A stretch of 64,000 nucleotides of DNA, taken from contig VXRL01000059.1 in NCBI GenBank assembly GCA_009838515.1, positions 1 through 64,000 of the forward strand, given 5' to 3'. Of this stretch, positions 62,654-64,000 are shown piece after piece. Numbering within the stretch: position 1 is the first letter of the stretch; each line of letters starts with the position of its first letter. The notes below the pieces were generated by a model. It ran no database searches and was not told the origin of the DNA. It was given only the letters and a program-made list of their open reading frames with translations. The position numbers were made by a program, and so were the translations under genes. Source of the DNA: Terriglobia bacterium. Its GTDB lineage: Bacteria > Acidobacteriota > Terriglobia > Bryobacterales > UBA6623.

Positions 62654-62669
62654 GACGATCTCGCTCGCT

Positions 62670-63302
62670 TCAGTCGACGCTCGTGGAGAGCAGGTAGATC
62701 AGGGGGAAGACGAACATCCAGACCAAGTCCACGAAGTGCCAGTAGAGCCCGGCCACTTCGACGTCTTCGGGCAGCCACTTGCCGCGGCGGTAGCCGAGCG
62801 CGACGATTCCCAGGTACGCCACGCCGGTGATGACGTGGAACATGTGCAGGCCGGTGATCAGGAAGAACGTTCCCCCGAACAGCGGCGTGCCGTATTCGTT
62901 GGCCCACGGGTACATGCCTTCGTCGACCATCAGGTGCATCCACTCGTACCCGTGCAGCACCACGAACGCGGTGCCGAAAAAGGCCGTTGCCCAGATCCAC
63001 TTCACAGCCTTGCGCCGCGCGCCGTGGTGGGCGGCCGAGACCGCGTAGACCATGGTCAGGCTGCTGGTCAGCAGCACCAGCGTCATGATCGTGGAGAAGA
63101 CGATAGACGGAAAGAAGTGAAACGGCGTGGGCCAGTCGTTGGCCACGCGCACGTAGCTATAGGTCAACAGCAGCGCTGAGAACGTCAGCGAGTCCGAGAC
63201 GATGAACAGCCACATCCCGAGCTTCTTGTGGCCGACTGCGACCGGCGAGCCGCCGCCCCGCCATGTCGGCGCCGTCATCGTGGCCGCGTGTCCTTCCGAC
63301 AT
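62670..63302 (-). CDS. Cytochrome c oxidase subunit III
   Basis: 210 aa with five membrane helices. Subunit III motifs: KLGMWLFIVSDSLTFSALLLTY, WATAFFGTAFVVLHGYEWMHL, GTFFLITGLHMFHVITGVAYL and GLYWHFVDLVWMFVFPLIYLL. The five-helix form is usual for caa3-type and related oxidases. It lies 4 bp after a second subunit-III-like gene. Confidence 0.92.
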   Translation of the reverse strand: MSEGHAATMTAPTWRGGGSPVAVGHKKLGMWLFIVSDSLTFSALLLTYSYVRVANDWPTPFHFFPSIVFSTIMTLVLLTSSLTMVYAVSAAHHGARRKAVKWIWATAFFGTAFVVLHGYEWMHLMVDEGMYPWANEYGTPLFGGTFFLITGLHMFHVITGVAYLGIVALGYRRGKWLPEDVEVAGLYWHFVDLVWMFVFPLIYLLSTSVD

Positions 63303-63306
63303 CCGC

Positions 63307-63963
63307 TTACCTCCAAAACATCAGCAGTCCCAGGATGTAGATCCACAGGACGTCGAGAAAATGCCAATACAGCGCCGTCGCCTCCACGACCGCCAGGCGC
63401 GTCGGCCAGGGCCGGCTCGCACGGATCCGCACCCAGACGTAGCCCATCACCGCGATTCCGCCCAGCAAGTGCAGCCCGTGGCCGGCGGTGAGCAGGTAGT
63501 AGAACGAGTTGGCGGGATTTGAAGCCAGGTACAGCCCCCTCCCCGCCAGGTCTTGCCAGCCGAGCAGCTGGCAGGCTAGGAATGCCAGACCGAGACCCGC
63601 CGACACGTTCATCCAGCGGCGCAGCCCGTCGCTGCTCCGTAGGACGGCTTCGCGACGAGCGCGCTCGACGGTGAAGCTCGATACCAGCAGCACGAGTGTG
63701 CTGACGTACAGCACAGGTGGCACAGCAACGGGCACCCAGTCACCGGATAGGCCCTGCCGAACGATCATCGCGCTGGTCAGGGCGGCAAAGAACATTAGGA
63801 TGCCGCCCATGCCGATCCAGACGCCCAGCTTGTAGCGCTGGACCACTCCGTCGCCGCCGGGATTGTGCCAGTTGCCTTCCTGCGACGGGGGCAGGGTGAC
63901 GAAATCCCCGCCACCGGTCGAGGTGACAGGTGGCGCTTCGCTTGGACTGAGGGTCGCGGGCAT
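63307..63963 (-). CDS. Cytochrome c oxidase subunit III, second paralog
   Basis: 218 aa. VQRYKLGVWIGMGGILMFFAALTSAMIVRQ and the ending ALYWHFLDVLWIYILGLLMFW match subunit III; the helix-4 region is YYLLTAGHGLHLLGGIAVMGYV. A 45-residue polar N-terminus precedes the first helix. Two adjacent subunit III genes are common in Acidobacterial oxidase operons. The upstream gene, probably subunit I, runs off the window. Confidence 0.9.
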   Translation of the reverse strand: MPATLSPSEAPPVTSTGGGDFVTLPPSQEGNWHNPGGDGVVQRYKLGVWIGMGGILMFFAALTSAMIVRQGLSGDWVPVAVPPVLYVSTLVLLVSSFTVERARREAVLRSSDGLRRWMNVSAGLGLAFLACQLLGWQDLAGRGLYLASNPANSFYYLLTAGHGLHLLGGIAVMGYVWVRIRASRPWPTRLAVVEATALYWHFLDVLWIYILGLLMFWR

Positions 63964-63972
63964 CGTCGTCTA

Positions 63973-64000
63973 TCAATCGCCGGACGCCTGCGGCGCCGGC
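63973..64000 (-). CDS. 3' end of an upstream gene, probably cytochrome oxidase subunit I
   Basis: The last codons in one frame read PAPQASGD followed by TGA at 63973-63975, 9 bp before the start of the subunit III paralog. The identity is inferred only from the normal coxA-coxC order. Confidence 0.3.

Overview
The window is GC-rich, densely coded bacterial DNA that most resembles an uncultured member of the Acidobacteriota. The main clue is an 812-aa FtsX/MacB-type orphan permease of the class expanded in that phylum. Supporting clues are two DUF1549/DUF1553 cytochrome-like plus DUF1501 gene pairs (shared with Planctomycetes and Verrucomicrobia), a BshC bacillithiol enzyme, many Tat-type secreted enzymes and a MoxR/Bat system. 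This assignment is inferred from gene content; no rRNA gene is present.

Layout. 1-0.9 kb: 5' part of groEL and complete groES on the minus strand behind a sigma-70-like promoter. 1.1-7.0 kb: a translationally coupled aerotolerance (Bat) operon: BatA, a BatB-BatC fusion, BatD and a BatE-like protein. 7-10.2 kb: a YggS-type PLP protein, a two-gene ABC exporter and a TlpA-type thioredoxin. 10.2-16.2 kb: a beta-barrel protein, a first DUF1501/DUF1549 pair and a short fossil of a third DUF1501 gene. 16.2-28.5 kb: an FtsB-like protein, a Tat-exported TIM-barrel protein, two tandem paralogous secreted proteins of unknown function, MoxR, the orphan permease, an NHL-repeat protein, DUF58 and a BatD/DUF4381-like protein. 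MoxR, DUF58 and the DUF4381-like protein normally sit with the Bat genes, so the usual operon is split here into separate pieces. 28.5-34.1 kb: an acyl-CoA ligase, a DHDPS-family enzyme, a D-threonine-aldolase-like enzyme and BshC.

34.136-35.581 kb is a 1.4-kb element with about 39-bp terminal inverted repeats that carries a HicAB toxin-antitoxin pair and no transposase. It abuts the bshC stop codon. Next come a DHDPS-fold protein that has lost its catalytic residues, a TPR protein and an amidohydrolase. 39.7-45.9 kb is a housekeeping run: fabH, a 55-aa membrane zinc-ribbon protein, an Rrf2 regulator, cysK, lipA, lnt and prfB, the last with an intact +1 programmed frameshift.

46.1-58.9 kb is accessory-rich: a DUF4143 ATPase, a PIN/XRE-ImmA pair, a CAAX-type M48 protease, a cyclase-family enzyme, VapBC, a second DUF1501/DUF1549 pair (this one with a LamG domain), and a stand-alone TnpB whose 3' hairpin lies immediately upstream of that pair. 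58.9-64 kb holds a large secreted alpha/beta hydrolase, a small secreted HExxH protein, and a cytochrome c oxidase operon with two subunit-III-like proteins, subunit IV and a coupled small CxxC membrane protein, running off the right edge.

The most noteworthy items are the HicAB inverted-repeat element, the degenerate DHDPS-like protein beside it, the tandem secreted paralogs, the solo TnpB with its candidate omega-RNA region, and several small genes that length-limited gene callers miss. I found no rRNA, tRNA, CRISPR array or complete insertion sequence with a transposase.
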